Assembly (NCBI GenBank): GCA_003501335.1
Contig: DNPQ01000234.1
Coordinates: forward strand, 1 to 6,700
Source of the DNA: Bacillota bacterium
GTDB taxonomy: Bacteria; Bacillota; UBA4882; UBA8346
Direction: 5' to 3'
DNA: 6,700 nt
The notes beneath the pieces are model-generated. The model had not been told where the DNA came from. It made no database searches and saw only the letters and a program-made list of their open reading frames with translations. Below, in pieces: positions 6,668-6,700 of this stretch; the stretch's first letter is position 1, and every line of letters starts with the position of its first letter. The position numbers and the translations under genes were made by a program.

Positions 6668-6700
6668 CCCTAGCTGGAAATTATATTGAATATGGAAGAC

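Noticed and set aside
6668..6700. Start of a further gene at ATG 6692
   Set aside because: Only three codons are visible and no Shine-Dalgarno sequence precedes it, so it cannot be supported.

Overview
The window looks like chromosomal DNA from a low-GC Gram-positive bacterium of the Clostridia type or a related Firmicutes lineage. The clues are AT-leaning sequence, strong AGGAGG-type ribosome binding sites, a probable TTG start, consensus sigma-A promoter hexamers, and a UvrA tail and acyl-CoA ligase of Firmicutes flavour. The genus cannot be named from this sequence alone. No rRNA, tRNA, CRISPR array, insertion sequence, prophage gene or attachment site was seen.

Layout: (1) 1-540, plus strand, is the C-terminal end of UvrA, cut by the left edge. 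(2) 541-692 is a short convergent intergenic region with a 17-bp perfect stem-loop that can terminate transcription from both sides. (3) 693-2309, minus strand, is a complete AMP-forming acyl-CoA synthetase. Its best start is a TTG with a good Shine-Dalgarno sequence, 30 bases inside the longest reading frame. (4) About 530 bases from 2340 to 2869 hold no credible gene but carry a near-consensus minus-strand promoter, a weaker plus-strand promoter candidate and two inverted repeats. (5) 2870-4159, plus strand, is a GT4-type retaining glycosyltransferase resembling bacterial glycogen synthase / alpha-1,4-glucosyltransferases. (6) 4184-6667, plus strand, is an 827-residue fusion of a sugar-1-phosphate nucleotidyltransferase, a left-handed beta-helix and a phosphohexomutase-like domain. 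Only 33 bases follow its stop, with no terminator, so the operon may continue beyond the window.

How the genes fit together: the last two genes are 24 bases apart and very likely form an operon. The fusion protein would make a nucleotide sugar and the glycosyltransferase would use one, which suggests synthesis of a storage or cell-associated glucan or another polysaccharide. The UvrA (nucleotide excision repair) and acyl-CoA ligase (fatty acid activation) genes are separate transcription units with no visible functional link to this pair.

The observation most worth a second look is that the phosphohexomutase-like half of the fusion keeps the fold landmarks and the phospho-acceptor serine position. 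Its metal loop, sugar-binding motif and phosphate-binding loop are all degenerate, so it may be a non-catalytic or repurposed domain. No clearly novel multi-gene system is visible; the rest of the window is ordinary core-genome content.
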